NCBI RefSeq assembly: GCF_035989305.1
Contig: NZ_CP108514.1
Location: 9,962,501-10,026,500 of the forward strand
Reading direction: 5' to 3'
Source: Streptomyces sp. NBC_01233
Lineage (GTDB): Bacteria; Actinomycetota; Actinomycetes; Streptomycetales; Streptomycetaceae
DNA length: 64,000 bases
Within the stretch, counting starts at the first letter, position 1. Each line of letters starts with the position of its first letter. Below, one piece after another: positions 62,784 to 64,000 of this stretch. The position numbers and the translations under genes were made by a program. Under the pieces are notes generated by a model that was not told the origin of the DNA, did not search any database, and saw only the letters and a program-made list of their open reading frames with translations.

Positions 62784-63473
62784 ATGGCATCCCGCCCGAT
62801 CCGTACGATGACGGTCCTGACCGCCACCGCAGCCCTGTGCGCCACCGCCCACGCCGCCACCGCCGTCGCCGCCACCGCCCACGCCGCCTCCGCCGTCGCC
62901 GCCACCGCCCACGCCGCCTCCGCCGTCGCCGCCACCGCCCACGCCGCCTCCGCCGTCGCCGCCACGGCCCACGTCACCTCCACCTCCGCCGTCGCCGCCA
63001 CGGCCCACGCCGCCTCCACCTCCGCCGTCGCCTCCGCGGCCCCTGCTGCTCCCGCCGCGGGCCGGCACGTGCCGCGGATCGTCACCGCCTGGGCCCGTGC
63101 CTGGAACGGCACCGACCCCCAGGCCCTCGGCGCCCTGTTCACCGCCGACGGCACCTACACCGACGAAGCCGTGGCCGTCACCTTCCGCGGACGGGAGGAG
63201 ATCGCGGGGTGGAAGGCCCGTGCCGACACCCTCATCGAGAACGTCCACGTCACCGTCCGCTCCACCCGTCTCGAGGGGGACCGCGTCACCGTCCGGGCCC
63301 TCTACTCCGGCCATCTCAAGGGCGCGTCCAAGCCCTTCGCCGTGCCGATGACCACCGTCCTCGGCCTCGATGGCAACCACTGCCGGATCGTCTTCGACCG
63401 GGACCACTACAGCCTGGCCGCGGTCCTGTCCCAGTCCGGCCTGCCCGCCGACTGGACCCCGCCCGCCGCCTGA
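62784..63473 (+). CDS. Secreted SnoaL-like (SgcJ/EcaC-type) protein with repeat linker
   Basis: ATG 62784 with AAGGAG 9 bp upstream. Residues 1-25 form a signal peptide (RTMTVLTATAALCATAHA). Residues about 20-88 are Ala/Ser/Val/His repeats (HAASAVAATA, 10 residues each). The C-terminal domain (about 95-225) is NTF2-like: IVTAWARAWNGTDPQALGAL, FTADGTYTDEAVAVTFRGRE, ENVHVTVRSTRLEGDRVTVR and VLGLDGNHCRIVFDRDHYS, as in SnoaL-like polyketide-cyclase relatives. Ligand unknown. Confidence 0.85.
   Translation: MASRPIRTMTVLTATAALCATAHAATAVAATAHAASAVAATAHAASAVAATAHAASAVAATAHVTSTSAVAATAHAASTSAVASAAPAAPAAGRHVPRIVTAWARAWNGTDPQALGALFTADGTYTDEAVAVTFRGREEIAGWKARADTLIENVHVTVRSTRLEGDRVTVRALYSGHLKGASKPFAVPMTTVLGLDGNHCRIVFDRDHYSLAAVLSQSGLPADWTPPAA
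62841..63040 (+). repeat. 30-bp tandem repeats coding for the secreted protein's linker
   Basis: Units at 62871-62900, 62901-62930 and 62931-62960 are identical (gccaccgcccacgccgcctc plus cgccgtcgcc); 62841-62870 and those after 62961 are variants. Each encodes ten residues, so copy-number change keeps the frame. Confidence 0.95.
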
Positions 63474-63635
63474 CAGGGGGCCGGCCGCTCGAGATCCACT
63501 CGAAGGCGGCTCGAATCACCCACCGCTGGAGCCCCCTGCGCCCGTATGATCCCCATGACTTGACGATTCGATGACCCGTTCCCGAAGAATCGATGACCGA
63601 GAGACTTGGCGGACGGACGAACAGGGGGACGCACG

Positions 63636-64000
63636 ATGGAGACCGCACGCCTGGCCTCGCTCATCGCCGCCACGCTCACCACGGGACTGGTCAGTGGCCT
63701 CTTCTACGGTTTCTCCGTCTCCGTGATGCCGGGTCTCAAGCGCACCGACGACCGTACGGTCATCGAGGTCATGCAGCGCATCAACGTGGCCATCCTCAAC
63801 GGCTGGTTCGTCCTCGGCTACATCGGGGCGTTCCTGTTCACCGCGCTGGCCCTGGCCCTCCACATCCCCTCCGACGGCCGTGACGTGCTGCCGCCGCTGA
63901 TCGCGGCCCTGGTCTGCTACATCGTCTCGATGGGCGTCACCAACAAGGTGAACATCCCGCTGAACAACATGCTGGAGAAGGCCGGTCCCGTCGACCGGAT
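63636..64000 (+). CDS. DUF1772 (anthrone oxygenase-like) membrane protein, 3' partial
   Basis: ATG 63636 after GGGGGAC. The visible 121 residues have three membrane segments (about 8-30, 55-78, 87-105) and the family motif TNKVNIPLNNMLEKAG, the N-x-P-x-N-x-x-L region of DUF1772 proteins. Some members act as anthrone oxygenases beside polyketide genes; most are unassigned. The gene runs off the window. Confidence 0.85.
   Translation, partial: METARLASLIAATLTTGLVSGLFYGFSVSVMPGLKRTDDRTVIEVMQRINVAILNGWFVLGYIGAFLFTALALALHIPSDGRDVLPPLIAALVCYIVSMGVTNKVNIPLNNMLEKAGPVDR

Noticed and set aside
1..64000. CRISPR arrays, phage structural genes or a biosynthetic core enzyme
   Set aside because: No regularly spaced repeats with unique spacers, no capsid/portal/terminase genes and no polyketide or peptide synthetase genes were seen.

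Overview
The window is very GC-rich actinobacterial DNA, most likely from a Streptomyces or close relative. Evidence: GTG/TTG starts with purine-rich ribosome sites, and families typical of the genus (PAS/GAF-SpoIIE phosphatases, an ECF42 sigma factor with a DGPF partner, DUF5954, TerD paralogues, a MmyB-type regulator, class F sortase, DUF4240, SARP and helicase-associated remnants). It looks like an accessory, unstable part of the chromosome: there are at least seven insertion sequences, and roughly twenty genes are truncated, frameshifted or reduced to fragments.

Layout. 1-4000: end of an ornithine cyclodeaminase-family gene, a lipoprotein, a membrane protein and scattered helicase-associated fragments. 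4031-10700: a multi-domain SpoIIE phosphatase, a deletion-fused antiporter remnant, the ECF42/DGPF pair, an alpha/beta hydrolase and a DoxX-like protein. 11039-15170: a sugar-binding lipoprotein split by an IS110 element, a truncated rhodanese and the NPCBM tail of a lost glycosidase. 15200-26800: CutA, DUF5954, HAD hydrolase, then two tail-to-tail truncation joins (SpoIIE/ATPase and SDR/amidohydrolase), a YtpQ-like protein, NUDIX and small proteins. 26950-29400: MmyB-type regulator divergent from a DHA2 exporter. 29600-31600: a DUF4157 (eCIS-core) protein overlapping a GIY-YIG-like toxin frame, followed by transposase and WD40 debris. 31700-35700: Lgt, decayed regulators, a candidate ribosome-inactivating protein, and a secreted CHRD-like protein coupled to a class F sortase. 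35900-43200: decayed SARP regulator, TerD pseudogene and intact TerD gene, GNAT, DUF3224 and a frameshifted amidohydrolase. 43300-46500: HxlR/RidA and TetR/hydrolase pairs with visible operators. 47000-48040: DUF885 fragment welded to a molybdo-hydroxylase FAD subunit fragment. 48100-54400: an IS nest containing a 1.27 kb inverted repeat of IS3 copies around an IS4-type element, and another IS3 element splitting a DUF4240 gene. 54400-64000: VOC protein, tRNA-Trp, truncated TAP-type hydrolase, a small secreted transglycosylase-like protein with IS5 and IS1380 elements stacked at its stop codon, two striking low-complexity repeat tracts, a PuuE-like deacetylase, a secreted SnoaL-like protein with a 30-bp repeat array, and the start of a DUF1772 protein.

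The two most promising biological items are the candidate ribosome-inactivating protein (33301-33978) and the DUF4157/GIY-YIG-like toxin locus (29603-30935). The strongest structural theme is the repeated welding of two unrelated truncated genes at sharp joins, which implies either extensive small-deletion decay or assembly error; the window alone cannot decide. Similarities are judged from memory of protein families; no database search was run.
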